35,108 nt of DNA from Methylobacterium aquaticum (lineage in GTDB: Bacteria > Pseudomonadota > Alphaproteobacteria > Rhizobiales > Beijerinckiaceae): NCBI RefSeq assembly GCF_001043915.1, contig NZ_LABX01000028.1, forward strand, positions 1 through 35,108, in the 5' to 3' direction. Position numbers and translations under genes: made by a program. Below the pieces are notes generated by a model. That model searched no databases and was not told the origin of the DNA. It saw only the letters and a program-made list of their open reading frames with translations. Positions within the stretch are counted from its first letter, which is position 1, and each line of letters begins with the position of its first letter. Of the stretch, positions 1-7,618 are shown one piece after another.

Positions 1-14
1 GGGGGGGGGGGGGG
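1..14. other. Poly-G run at window edge
   Basis: Fourteen consecutive G open the window. In a frame that is otherwise coding this would give a run of glycines before a normal coiled-coil-like sequence. It looks like a contig-end or sequencing artefact rather than biology, so the first residues of the adjoining partial gene should not be trusted. Confidence 0.6.
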
Positions 15-614
15 CGCGGGCGGGGGGCTCGGGCCGACCGCCCCGCCCGCGCCGCCCGCCTCGCCACCGCCGCCGCCGCCCGGACCCGGGCCCTGGCGGA
101 TCTGCCGGGGCCGGACATCGCGGCCGAGCTGGGTCGCGTCCTCGCCGAGGCGCGCAACCGCGAGGCCCTGGGGCGCCGGGTGATCGCCGCCGCCGCCGGT
201 CTTGCGGCAGCGCGCGGCCGGTTGACGGCCCTGGCTGGCCTGCCGCCGGCCTCTCCGCTGCCGCGCGACACCGCGCAGGCCAGTGCCCACGCTGCCCGGC
301 TGCGCCGCCTGGCCCGTGGCCTCGCCGCGGCGCAGGCGCGGGACGCGGCCTTGCGCGACCTGCCGGCGCCGCCCGCCCCGGTGCTCCGGCCGGACGCCGC
401 CGCGACGGCGCGCCGCCTCGCCGAGATCGGCCGTCGCCTCGCCGAGGCCGAGGCCCGGACGGCGACAGCCCGCGACGGCCTCGCCGCGGCGGAGACCGAG
501 ATGGCGGCGGTGCTGGCCTCGACCGGCGGGCGCTGCCCGGCCTGCGGCGCGCCGGCGGCACCGGCCTCGCTCCTCGCCGGCCACCGCCACGCCGCGCCGG
601 GTGAGGCGGCATGA
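3..614 (+). CDS. SbcC/Rad50-like coiled-coil protein, 3' part only
   Basis: The frame is open from the window edge to a TGA at 612-614, so only the last 200 or so residues are visible. They are rich in Ala, Arg, Leu and Glu in a pattern typical of a long coiled coil. Near the C-terminus is a GGRCPACGAP motif, a CxxC like the zinc hook of SbcC/Rad50 ATPases. The stop overlaps the start of a calcineurin-like phosphoesterase (ATGA), the classic nuclease-ATPase pairing of SbcCD or phage gp46/gp47. That pairing is the main reason for the call. The protein ends about 20 residues after the CxxC, whereas SbcC normally continues with a second coiled-coil arm and the Walker B half. No ATPase motif is visible in this window. 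Alternatively it is an unrelated coiled-coil protein. Confidence 0.6.
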   Translation, partial: GGGGRGRGARADRPARAARLATAAAARTRALADLPGPDIAAELGRVLAEARNREALGRRVIAAAAGLAAARGRLTALAGLPPASPLPRDTAQASAHAARLRRLARGLAAAQARDAALRDLPAPPAPVLRPDAAATARRLAEIGRRLAEAEARTATARDGLAAAETEMAAVLASTGGRCPACGAPAAPASLLAGHRHAAPGEAA

Positions 615-1612
615 TCCTCGGACGCGAGCGGCTCGACGCCGCGCCGGTGGGTTGCGCCGGTCTCCTCGTCATCGGCGATCCGCACGTGTCGTCCCGCCGG
701 CCGGGCCGGCGCAAGGATCCCGACTGGCCGGCGCCGGTGCTGGCCAAGCTCGAGCATTGCGTGGTGCTCGCCAATAGCCGCGACCTCGCGCCCCTGCTCC
801 TCGGCGATTTATTCGAGCGGCCGGTGGAGCCGGACGAAAGCCTGAAGTCGCGCCTGATCCGCATCCTCAAGGGGTTCCGGCACCGCCCGGTCGCCAATGT
901 CGGCAACCACGACATCCGCCACACCCGCCTGTCGGACGGCGACAGCCTGGCGATGCTGGCGGTGAGCGACGTGCTCGACGCGGTGCCGGAATCCGGCCCG
1001 GCGGCGCATTACCGGGCGGACGGGCGCCTGATCGGGCTGGGCGCCACGCCCTTCGGGCAGGCGATCCCGTCGGAGGCCCGGGGGCTCTTCTCCGGCGCCG
1101 AGTCCGTCGTCTGGCTCACCCATCACGACCTCGCCTTCGGGGCGGGCTATCCCGGCGCGGTGCCGCCTCAGGCGATCCGCGGCTGCGCGCTTGCGCTCAA
1201 CGGCCACGTCCACAAGCGCCACGCGCCGGTGCGGATCGGCGACACGCTGTGGGTCAATCCGGGCACCGTCACACGCGGCTCGGTCGACCTGGTCGCCCAT
1301 GTCCCGGCGGCCGTCGTGCTGTCGGGCGACCTCTCCTTGAGCGAGGAGCGCCTGCCCCACGTCGCGGACGTGTTCGACCTCACCGGCCGGCAGGTCGCGG
1401 CCGATGCATCGCCGGAGGCGATCGGCCGGGTCGAGAGCGCCTTCGTGTCCCTGCTCCAGGCCGAGACCGCCACCGACCTCGCGCGCAGCGACGACGGCGC
1501 CCTGATCCGCGAGGAGATCGAGGCGAAGTTTGTTCGCGATGAGACCCCGGAGCCGGTGCGGGCGGCGATCCGCTCGCTGGTCGCGGCAGCGGTGGCGAAG
1601 CGGGGTGCCTGA
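611..1612 (+). CDS. Calcineurin-like metallophosphoesterase (SbcD-type partner)
   Basis: This 333-residue protein carries the full metallophosphoesterase motif set in order: GDPH (D23, H25), LGDLFE (D66), GNHD (N99, H100, D101), a THHD at about residue 170 and GHVHK (H199, H201). These residues coordinate two metal ions and cleave phosphodiester bonds. The ATG lies inside the stop of the upstream coiled-coil gene, implying translational coupling and a shared complex. By analogy with SbcCD/Mre11-Rad50 it would be the nuclease subunit in DNA end processing. At 333 residues it is shorter than typical SbcD and lacks an obvious capping domain, so a role in another phosphodiesterase complex remains possible. 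The family is certain; the DNA-repair role is inferred from its neighbour. Confidence 0.88.
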   Translation: MILGRERLDAAPVGCAGLLVIGDPHVSSRRPGRRKDPDWPAPVLAKLEHCVVLANSRDLAPLLLGDLFERPVEPDESLKSRLIRILKGFRHRPVANVGNHDIRHTRLSDGDSLAMLAVSDVLDAVPESGPAAHYRADGRLIGLGATPFGQAIPSEARGLFSGAESVVWLTHHDLAFGAGYPGAVPPQAIRGCALALNGHVHKRHAPVRIGDTLWVNPGTVTRGSVDLVAHVPAAVVLSGDLSLSEERLPHVADVFDLTGRQVAADASPEAIGRVESAFVSLLQAETATDLARSDDGALIREEIEAKFVRDETPEPVRAAIRSLVAAAVAKRGA

Positions 1613-1708
1613 CGGCAGCATGGACGACGCCCGACGGCGTCGTGCGACCGGACGTTGCCTCCGCCCTGCCGGCTGAGGAACGGGCTTCGGCGCCGGCGGC
1701 GACCCTGT

Positions 1709-2461
1709 TCAGCCCGCTTTCGCCGTCGCCTCCACCGGCTGTGCGAAATCGAGGTTGGTCGGCTCTGGGCGGATCCGGGCGAGGACCGTGGCCGCATCCT
1801 CGGGGGATGCTTCACGCAGCGAGAAGCCGCCGGCCCAGGCCCGCCCGCTGCCGCGGAGGTAGAATCCAAAATGGAGTGTTTCGGCCTCTTCCGGCACATC
1901 GAGCACAATGCGCCGCCCGGTCCAGCCCTGCGTGCCGGTGAGCGGTCCATCGACCGCCCGCTCCTCCATGTTGTCGAAGGCGACGCTCCGTCCGATCGCG
2001 GCGTCGGCTCGCAGCCACAGGGTCGCGGCACCGACGACGTCCTGCACACGCAGGTCGGCGCTGAGGCAGATCCGGCGGCCGCGGAACGGGCCGACCGCGA
2101 TGCTCTGCATGAGGGTCGCGAATCCCTTCTCCATCACGGCGTAGGCTGGGTCGTCCTCGGCGTAGCGGCAGCGGATCAGCGCCGCCCGGCCGCCTTGATA
2201 GGGCGTCGTGGGATCGATCCCCATGTCGTAGAGGTGCGGCTTCGATCCGGAGACGCTCCAGCCGGCCGGACGCACCAACGCGGCATCCCGCGCCGGCTCC
2301 GCCGCCGCGCGCAGGCGGGCGGACAGGATGTTCCAATTGTCGTGGCCGAACTGGCGGGCGACGATCTCCAGGCACTCGCCGTGGGACAGGGCTGTACCCC
2401 GCCGGCCCAGTTCCTCGCGAAGGGTTTTCGCCATCGCCTTGGCGTCGCGACAGGTTCGCAT
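1709..2461 (-). CDS. Glyoxalase-superfamily-type N-terminal helix fused to a jelly-roll-like effector domain
   Basis: The 250-residue protein is called from the ATG at 2459-2461; a longer frame upstream has shadow-like composition. Residues 1-50 (MRTCRDAKAMAKTLREELG, then LSHGECLEIVARQFGHDNWN) match a short helical segment often annotated as glyoxalase superfamily protein in alphaproteobacteria. The rest (GWSVSGSKPHLYDMG, then FGTLMQ-like, RGRRICLSADLR, LAFDNM-like and LDVPEEAETLHFGFYL) resembles a beta-sandwich domain that is also attached to some AraC- and MerR-type regulators, probably binding a small ligand. There is no DNA-binding domain or catalytic set. The gene is convergent with the phosphoesterase and lies 196 bases downstream of the SOS-box gene on the same strand, so partial co-transcription is possible. 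The biochemical role is unknown. Confidence 0.7.
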   Translation of the reverse strand: MRTCRDAKAMAKTLREELGRRGTALSHGECLEIVARQFGHDNWNILSARLRAAAEPARDAALVRPAGWSVSGSKPHLYDMGIDPTTPYQGGRAALIRCRYAEDDPAYAVMEKGFATLMQSIAVGPFRGRRICLSADLRVQDVVGAATLWLRADAAIGRSVAFDNMEERAVDGPLTGTQGWTGRRIVLDVPEEAETLHFGFYLRGSGRAWAGGFSLREASPEDAATVLARIRPEPTNLDFAQPVEATAKAG

Positions 2462-2657
2462 GATCCCATCCCTGCTCGCGGGCAAACCAGCGGGATCAGT
2501 GCCTGCCTTGCTGACCGGTTCGCCCGACGGACGGGGAAGAACGGACGCGCGTCGCAACGATGCATTCACCGAACCCCGGACGGGGCGCAGGCGGCGGGCT
2601 GCATCGGCCCGGTCGCGAGGAAACGGCGAATCGGGTCGCAGCGTCAAGATGACGGTC

Positions 2658-3338
2658 TCAGAATCCGAACGGATCGGGATACGGCAACACCCGCCGCCGC
2701 ACCGGCGTTTCCGGCAGGATCGGACGGCTGACATCCACCGCCACCAGCCCCTCGACGGCGAGCGCCAGCACGGCCGCGACGCCGTCCTGGGCGTTGATCG
2801 CCATCGCGGCACAGTCGACGAGGCGACCGGTGCCGCACTCGTCGAGATGGTGCAGGATCCGCACCCGGTCGCCGGCGGAGACGTGGGTGCGGCGGCAGGC
2901 CATGACCAGGCGCACCGTCGAAATCCGCGGCTCCGCCCGCAGGGTGGCGGCGCTCTCGATCACGAAGCGGCGGCCATCCTCGGCCACCACCGGCTCGCCC
3001 GCCACGTAGGCGGTGCGGAAGGGGTGCTGCCCGAGATCGCCATCGGCCACCACGTCGATCAGCAGGCCCGGCTCGTCGGTCCGCATCTGCTCGAAATCGG
3101 CGGCGTGCGCGACCGTCGCGTCGCCGAGCGTCAGCCGGACCGCACGGGGCGCGGCGCGCAGGCGCTCCACTGCCGGGTCGAGGGCCGCGATGGCGAGGAA
3201 ATCCGCCACCAGGGCCGGACGCGGCACTGCCGGCAGGAGGACGGGGCCGCGCCGGGGAGCCGCGTACCGCACCGCGCTGCGGCGCTGGCCCGGGCGTTCG
3301 AGCAGGGTCGAGGGATCGAGGAGGGCGGGGGGGCTCAT
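2658..3338 (-). CDS. LexA-box-controlled protein with a degenerate TnsA-like nuclease layout
   Basis: The 226-residue protein is called from the ATG at 3336-3338 because CCGGAG lies at a good distance upstream. I do not recognise a named family with certainty. The order of segments resembles TnsA-N-type nuclease-like proteins: a helical stretch with LDPAVERLRAAP (about 53-64), a beta strand, AADF with D81, LLIDVV with D95, then a C-terminal part with repeated GLVAVDVSRP-like strands. In active nucleases of that fold the second acid is followed by x-Lys; here the positions after D95 are Val-Val, so the catalytic lysine appears lost. A GTTC-N7-GTTC LexA box overlaps a plausible -10 element 63 bases upstream of the start. 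This indicates SOS induction. The nuclease-fold assignment is an inference from motif order only. Confidence 0.6.
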   Translation of the reverse strand: MSPPALLDPSTLLERPGQRRSAVRYAAPRRGPVLLPAVPRPALVADFLAIAALDPAVERLRAAPRAVRLTLGDATVAHAADFEQMRTDEPGLLIDVVADGDLGQHPFRTAYVAGEPVVAEDGRRFVIESAATLRAEPRISTVRLVMACRRTHVSAGDRVRILHHLDECGTGRLVDCAAMAINAQDGVAAVLALAVEGLVAVDVSRPILPETPVRRRVLPYPDPFGF

Positions 3339-3401
3339 GCAGGGCTCCGGGGCCGGCGCCGTTCCGCCGACCTGCAAAGGTCTCAAGGTCTCGCGTTGAA
3401 G

Positions 3402-3416
3402 GAACATTTAGCGAAC
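3402..3416 (-). promoter_or_regulatory. LexA (SOS) box for the minus-strand gene
   Basis: On the minus strand this reads GTTCGCTAAATGTTC, an exact match to the alphaproteobacterial LexA operator GTTC-N7-GTTC. It sits 63 bases upstream of the ATG at 3338 and overlaps the proposed -10 hexamer, as expected for a repressor site. Confidence 0.8.
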
Positions 3417-3433
3417 ATATCTACCCGGGACAA
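3405..3433 (-). promoter_or_regulatory. Putative sigma-70 promoter of the SOS gene
   Basis: On the minus strand TTGTCC (3428-3433) and TAAATG (3405-3410) are separated by 17 bases. The match to consensus is partial, but the -10 element lies inside the LexA box, which supports it. Confidence 0.45.
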
Positions 3434-3599
3434 CGCCACTGCAATCGTCGCCGTGACGGATGGGCTGATCCGGTCGTGGGATCGTCTGCGCGTGGTGGCG
3501 GATGGGGTGAGGGTGCGACATCACCATCCTCGTCCGGGACCGTCTGATCTCGCGCCGGACTCGCAAAACCCCTCGCGCCGCCCGATCTCCCGTGATAGA

Positions 3600-3614
3600 G
3601 AACAAATGTGGAAC
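3600..3614 (+). promoter_or_regulatory. Second LexA (SOS) box, for the plus-strand gene
   Basis: GAACAAATGTGGAAC is the reverse complement of GTTC-N7-GTTC with both half-sites exact. It ends 54 bases before the ATG at 3669. It contains an in-frame ATG at 3606, which argues that the true start is the downstream ATG at 3669. The 330 bases between the two start codons (3339-3668) hold this box, the other LexA box and no other gene. Confidence 0.8.
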
Positions 3615-3668
3615 AAGCCGATTCCCCGCCCGCCCGGAATCCGCTGTCAGCAGGTGAGATCGATCGCA

Positions 3669-4430
3669 ATGAGCGCAACCACGGACAAGCAGATCGCGGA
3701 CATCCTCGCCACCTACGGCGAGCCGCTGGCCGGCAATGTCTGGCGCGTGCAGGGCACCGCCGTGATCTACCACAAGGCCCTGGAGCGGATCGCCGTCCAG
3801 GCCCGCATCCGCTTCGACGCGCCGGTGATCGTGCGGGCCGAGCGGGACGAGGCGGTGATCCTGGTCACCGGCCACATGCCGGGCCCGAACGGCGACCGCA
3901 CCGAGTGGTCGATCGGCGAGGCGTTGATCGGCGTCAATTACCGCGTCTCGGGCAAGCAGGCCGCTTACGTCTTCGCCATGGCGGAGAAGCGGGCCAAGGA
4001 CCGGGTGATCCTCAAGCTCGCCGGCCTGCACGGCCTGCTCTATTCCGAGGACGAGGCCGACGAGTTCAAGGCGAGCCGGCCCGATCTGGTGGCGGTGGCT
4101 GCCGCGCGCAAGGCTGAGCCTGCGCGGGAGCCGCAAGCGTCCGAGCAGGCGGAGGCTGCGAACGACGCCGATGCGCCGCGGGCCGCAGAGGATCCGGGCC
4201 GCCCCGAGACGGATGCCGCATCGGAGGCGGAGTTGACCGCCCGCATCGATCAGGCGCAGTCGATCAACGCGGTGACCGACCTGATGCTCGCCCCCGAGAC
4301 GCAAGCGGCGCTTGCCGCGATGCCGCCGGGCCTGCGCGACGAGGTCCGCGAGCACGCCAAGGCCCGGCTCGTGGCGCTCGGCTGGCCGGCGCGCAGCACC
4401 GCCAAGGCGCGCAAGGCCGCGGTGGCGTGA
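3669..4430 (+). CDS. SOS-box-controlled protein related to phage recombination-associated proteins
   Basis: The 253-residue protein starts at the ATG after AGGTGAG. Its core has the strings AVIYHKALERIAVQ, VILVTGH, EWSIGEA, and AYVFAMAEKRAKDRVILKL followed by GLHGLLYSEDEADEF (about residues 95-135). I recall the AEKRAKDR-ILKL-GLHG-YSEDEADEF signature from proteins of phages and prophages that sit beside single-strand annealing genes; their biochemical activity is not established. Residues 140-190 are a low-complexity Ala/Glu linker, and the last 60 residues form a separate helical tail (ARIDQAQSINAVTDLML). No phage structural gene is nearby. The LexA box upstream implies induction after DNA damage. 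A role in DNA repair or recombination is inferred from this and from the phage relatives. Confidence 0.65.
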   Translation: MSATTDKQIADILATYGEPLAGNVWRVQGTAVIYHKALERIAVQARIRFDAPVIVRAERDEAVILVTGHMPGPNGDRTEWSIGEALIGVNYRVSGKQAAYVFAMAEKRAKDRVILKLAGLHGLLYSEDEADEFKASRPDLVAVAAARKAEPAREPQASEQAEAANDADAPRAAEDPGRPETDAASEAELTARIDQAQSINAVTDLMLAPETQAALAAMPPGLRDEVREHAKARLVALGWPARSTAKARKAAVA

Positions 4431-4620
4431 GCCGCCACGGCGCCGATCCGAGGGCCGTCTGCGCGCGGGCGGTCCGATCCCCTGGCTGATCCTTGGCCGA
4501 TAAAGTCGCGCCTGACTGGATCGTGACCGGGGATGGCGGGCGTTCGCGCTTGCCGTGGCGTCTCCCGCACGCATGATCGCGCGCCGGTGCCAAGGCGCGC
4601 CCGGGACGGGAGGAGACGGA

Positions 4621-5520
4621 ATGGCGACGAGCGACGACGTGCGGGCGGGCGGATCGACCGATCTCGAACAGCTCGACGGCCTGGTGATCCCGCCCTTCTC
4701 GCGGCGCGGCTTCGTGATGACGAGCCTGATGACCGGGCTGACGCTCGCCACAACCCGGGTCGAGGCGCAAGCCATCCACACCGACGAGGCCGGCATCGTC
4801 GCCGGCGAGGTGCGGATCCCCGTTGGCGACGGGCCGATGCCGGCCTACCGGGCGATGCCCCAGGGCGCCGGACCGTTCCCGATCGTCCTCGTGGTCGAGG
4901 AGATCTTCGGGGTTCACGACTACATCAAGGATATCTGTCGGCGCCTCGCCAAGGCCGGCTACACCGCCGTGGCGCCGGAACTCTTCGCCCGCCAGGGCGA
5001 CGTCTCGACGATGACCGACGTGCAGCAGATCGTCCGCGAGGTGGTCTCCAAGACGCCGGACGCGCAGGTGATGGGCGACCTCGACGCCACCGCCGCCTGG
5101 GCGGCGGCGGAGGCCAAGGGCGATGCGGGCAAACTCGGCATCACCGGCTGGTGCCGGGGCGGCCGGACTGTGTGGCTCTACGCCGCCCATAGCGCCAGGC
5201 TGAAGGCGGGCGTCGCCTGGTACGGCAATTTCGGCGGCACCCGCACCGGCATCCAGCCGAAGACTGCCGCCGACGTGATCCCGGAGATCCGGGCGCCGAT
5301 CCTCGGCCTCTACGGTGCCGCCGACACCGGCATTCCGGTCGCCGACGTCGAGGCGGCGCGCGCGGCGGCGAAGTCCGCCGGCAAGGAGGTCGAGATCGTG
5401 ATCTTCCCGGACGCGCCGCACGGCTTCCACGCCGATTACCGGCCGAGCTACCGCAAGGGGCCGGCGGAGGACGGCTGGGGGCGGATGCTGGCGTGGTTCC
5501 GAAACCACGGCGTCGCCTGA
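4621..5520 (+). CDS. Dienelactone hydrolase family protein with Tat-like signal
   Basis: The 299-residue protein starts at the ATG just after GGAGGAG. An N-terminal region of about 35 residues precedes SRRGFVMTSLMTGL and VEAQA, a twin-arginine-type export signal, so the enzyme probably works in the periplasm. The alpha/beta-hydrolase core carries the dienelactone hydrolase triad: nucleophile C178 in GWCRGG, D235 in GAADTGIP and H267 in PHGFH. Strings such as EEIFGVHDYI and APELFARQGD are typical of the family (carboxymethylenebutenolidase type, hydrolysing lactone or ester bonds). The Cys rather than Ser nucleophile favours true DLH chemistry. Nothing nearby belongs to an aromatic degradation pathway, so the physiological substrate is unknown. 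The gene stands alone and is followed by a strong hairpin. Confidence 0.9.
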   Translation: MATSDDVRAGGSTDLEQLDGLVIPPFSRRGFVMTSLMTGLTLATTRVEAQAIHTDEAGIVAGEVRIPVGDGPMPAYRAMPQGAGPFPIVLVVEEIFGVHDYIKDICRRLAKAGYTAVAPELFARQGDVSTMTDVQQIVREVVSKTPDAQVMGDLDATAAWAAAEAKGDAGKLGITGWCRGGRTVWLYAAHSARLKAGVAWYGNFGGTRTGIQPKTAADVIPEIRAPILGLYGAADTGIPVADVEAARAAAKSAGKEVEIVIFPDAPHGFHADYRPSYRKGPAEDGWGRMLAWFRNHGVA

Positions 5521-5531
5521 TCTCTCTTCGA

Positions 5532-5561
5532 TGTTGCGGCGAGCCTTGCATCGCCGCAACA
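5532..5561 (+). terminator. Strong hairpin after the dienelactone hydrolase gene
   Basis: TGTTGCGGCGA and TCGCCGCAACA form a perfect 11-bp stem with an 8-base loop, starting 12 bases after the stop. No T-run follows, so it could be a weak or Rho-assisted terminator or a 3' end stabiliser. Confidence 0.55.
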
Positions 5562-5630
5562 CCTCGGAAAGGATGAACACAGGGCTCCGGGAGCTATGCA
5601 ACCAGTGAGCCGCAAGCTCGTTCCCTGCAC

Positions 5631-6050
5631 ATGACCGAGTCCAGCGCCGCCGCGAAGACACAGCCCGTGATCCTGGTCGTCGAGGACGAACCGGAGGAGC
5701 GTTTCCTCGCGGCCACGCTGCTGGAGGAAACCGGCTTCCGCGTCATCGAGGCCGAGACCGCCGAGAAGGCCCTCGCCATCCTGCGCGAGCGGGGCGACGA
5801 GGTGAACGTCGTCTTCTCGGACGTGCGGACCCCGGGCCAGATCGGCGGCTTCGAGCTGGCGCGGATCATCGGCGTCACATGGCCGCGGGTCCACGTCCTG
5901 CTCACTTCCGGCGATGCCGGCGACCAGCCGAGCGACCTGCGGATGTCGGCCACCTTCATCCCCAAGCCCTGGCGGGCCCTCGACATCCTCACCTTGGTCG
6001 AACAGGCCGCCGGCTACCACACCGGCGGCGCCGCAAGCGATGCATGCTAG
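5631..6050 (+). CDS. Single-domain response regulator (receiver only)
   Basis: This 139-residue protein is a stand-alone receiver domain. It has the acidic pair in VVEDE (E18, D19, E20), phosphoacceptor D64 in FSDVRTPG, the Ser/Thr in LLTSGD (T92, S93) and K112 in FIPKPW. The PKPW and DVRTPG forms are common in alphaproteobacterial receivers paired with HWE or HisKA_2 kinases. There is no output domain, so it probably acts by protein-protein contact or in a phosphorelay. No kinase is adjacent; the nearest in the window is the LOV kinase at 28660-29775, which has its own regulator. No good ribosome site precedes the ATG, so the exact start is uncertain by a few codons. Confidence 0.88.
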   Translation: MTESSAAAKTQPVILVVEDEPEERFLAATLLEETGFRVIEAETAEKALAILRERGDEVNVVFSDVRTPGQIGGFELARIIGVTWPRVHVLLTSGDAGDQPSDLRMSATFIPKPWRALDILTLVEQAAGYHTGGAASDAC

Positions 6051-6246
6051 GGCGATGGCCCGGGAAATGTCAGCTTCGAGGCTCCCAGCAAGGTAGACGC
6101 CCGCGATTGGGTTGCGGGGACATCGATCTGACCGTGTTCGAGCTGGAACGTGGCGATCGGTGCCTGTGATGATCGATGCCCTTTCCGAAAAGGGTGGGGC
6201 CTCGAGACTGTCTGGCGTTGGTGGCAGGTGGACGGCGAGTATGATG

Positions 6247-7029
6247 CTACGCCACCCGCTTGACCCACGTGCGCGTGAGCATGACTGGTCGAAAGCCAAG
6301 GTTCGCGTACAAGTGGCGAGCGCGCGTTTCGACGCGCGCGCCGAGAAAAACGATCGTGCAGCCATCAGCGTATAATTGATCGGAAAAGGTGCATATCATC
6401 GCGGAGGCGATGCCTCTGCCACGCTATGCCGGCAATGGGTACAGATCTTCGATGATGCCAGCGCCCCTCGGCCCTGGCGCGAACGAGCCATAGCCAACCG
6501 CGACCCCCTCCACGATTGTCAGATGAAACCGGCAGGCTGGCGCCTTTGCACGGTAGCCCGCCACCACTCCTTCACTGACCTCACGGGACATGACGGCATT
6601 CCCCGTCCGAAGTCCTTCTCTATGGTCTTGCCAGACCAGATTGGCGACTGTTGTCCAGTCATCATCCGATGCGGCAGGTCGAGTTTCAACATATGCGCTT
6701 GTGCGGACAGGGCCGCGCAGGGCCATCTGGATGATGGCGGGCTGCTCTTCAAAACCGTCGAGGGCCAGGCGAGCGACGAACGCCTCGGGGGTGAACGGGT
6801 CGGTATGCACCACCCGCCAGTCACTGTGCGTCAGGTGGAGGTCCAGCGCGTCGAGGACCTCCTCGATCTCGCGGTCGGTCGCTGCCGACACGGCATCGGC
6901 ATGGTTCGCGTCCCAGACGTTGAGATGCGACGCATCAGCGATGAGTCGAGCATGTGGCAACGACCGCACCTCATGCCCAAGTTCCCGGTGCCAGCGCGAG
7001 GTCTCGATGATGGCGTGCAGATCGGTCAT
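6247..7029 (-). pseudogene. GNAT N-acetyltransferase interrupted by an in-frame TAG
   Basis: The frame from the ATG at 7027-7029 codes for 201 residues of a GNAT-type acetyltransferase and stops at TAG (6424-6426) directly after IIEDLYPLPA. Reading on in the same frame gives RGRGIASAM, the acetyl-CoA-binding motif A (R/Q-x-x-G-x-G/A), and then a normal GNAT C-terminus ending LYANLGFRPVML and a TAG at 6247-6249. The full frame is 261 codons with a single internal stop and no frameshift. The truncated product would lack the CoA pyrophosphate loop and should be inactive. A recent nonsense mutation, a base-call error or readthrough could each explain it. By eye the locus is less GC-rich than its neighbours, suggesting acquisition by transfer. 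Confidence 0.85.
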
Positions 7030-7115
7030 TCTGCGCGTCTCTCAGAACGCGATGTCCGCGATCGAGCCTCGGCAGTCCTTCGCAGGGCCAGGCGACTTGG
7101 GTTTTGCCCTCACCC

Positions 7116-7592
7116 TCACCTCACCTCGAAGAGTCCGTCGACCTCGACGCTCGCATTGGCCGGCAGGCTGGCGACGCCGATCGCCGTGCGGGCGTGGCGC
7201 CCCGCCTCGCCGAACAGCTCGGCCATCAGGTCGGAGGCGCCGTTGACTGCCTTCGGCACGTCGGGCCAGCCCGGCTCGACCTGCACGAAGCCGCCGAGGC
7301 GGTGGCACCGCACCACTCGGTCGAGGTCGCCGTCGAGGGCGAGGCTCAAGGAGGCCAGCAGGTTGAGCGCGCAGATCCGGGCCGCTTGCTGACCGGTCGC
7401 GATGTCGGTCACCGGGCCGGTGAAGCGGACATCGCCCTCCCATTCGCAGATCTGCCCGGCGAGCCACAGGGTCGAGCCGATGCGCGAGAACGGCAGGAAG
7501 GCGCCGCGGGGCTCCGGCACGCGCGGCAGCACGAGGCCGAGGGCGGCGAGGCGGCGGGCGGGCTCGCCGCGAAGGGGGGGAGCTTGGCTCAT
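7116..7592 (-). CDS. RidA/YjgF-family protein
   Basis: The 158-residue protein begins MSQAPP at the ATG 7590-7592; an upstream TTG at 7622 is less likely. The core has LWLAGQICEW, VTDIATGQQAARICALNLLA, VVRCHRLGGFVQVEPGW, and ARTAIGVASLPANASVEVDGL, the layout of the RidA (YER057c/UK114) fold. The conserved Arg of the ligand pocket is in ARTAIGV. RidA proteins hydrolyse reactive enamine/imine intermediates, but this longer variant (often annotated simply as RidA family) has no proven substrate. It is the last gene of a minus-strand row with the small exported protein 27 bases upstream and the AI-2E permease before that. Confidence 0.88.
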   Translation of the reverse strand: MSQAPPLRGEPARRLAALGLVLPRVPEPRGAFLPFSRIGSTLWLAGQICEWEGDVRFTGPVTDIATGQQAARICALNLLASLSLALDGDLDRVVRCHRLGGFVQVEPGWPDVPKAVNGASDLMAELFGEAGRHARTAIGVASLPANASVEVDGLFEVR

Positions 7593-7618
7593 GGCGCGAT
7601 GGCTCGGTGTCCCGGGAC

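Noticed and set aside
3606..3668. Earlier ATG at 3606 as start of the SOS-box gene
   Set aside because: It lies inside the LexA box, where transcription would hardly leave a leader, and the ATG at 3669 has a better ribosome site.
5448..6365. Minus-strand 305-codon frame overlapping the response regulator and the broken acetyltransferase
   Set aside because: It is in a different frame from the acetyltransferase remnant, is antisense to a receiver with all key residues, and shows no domain.
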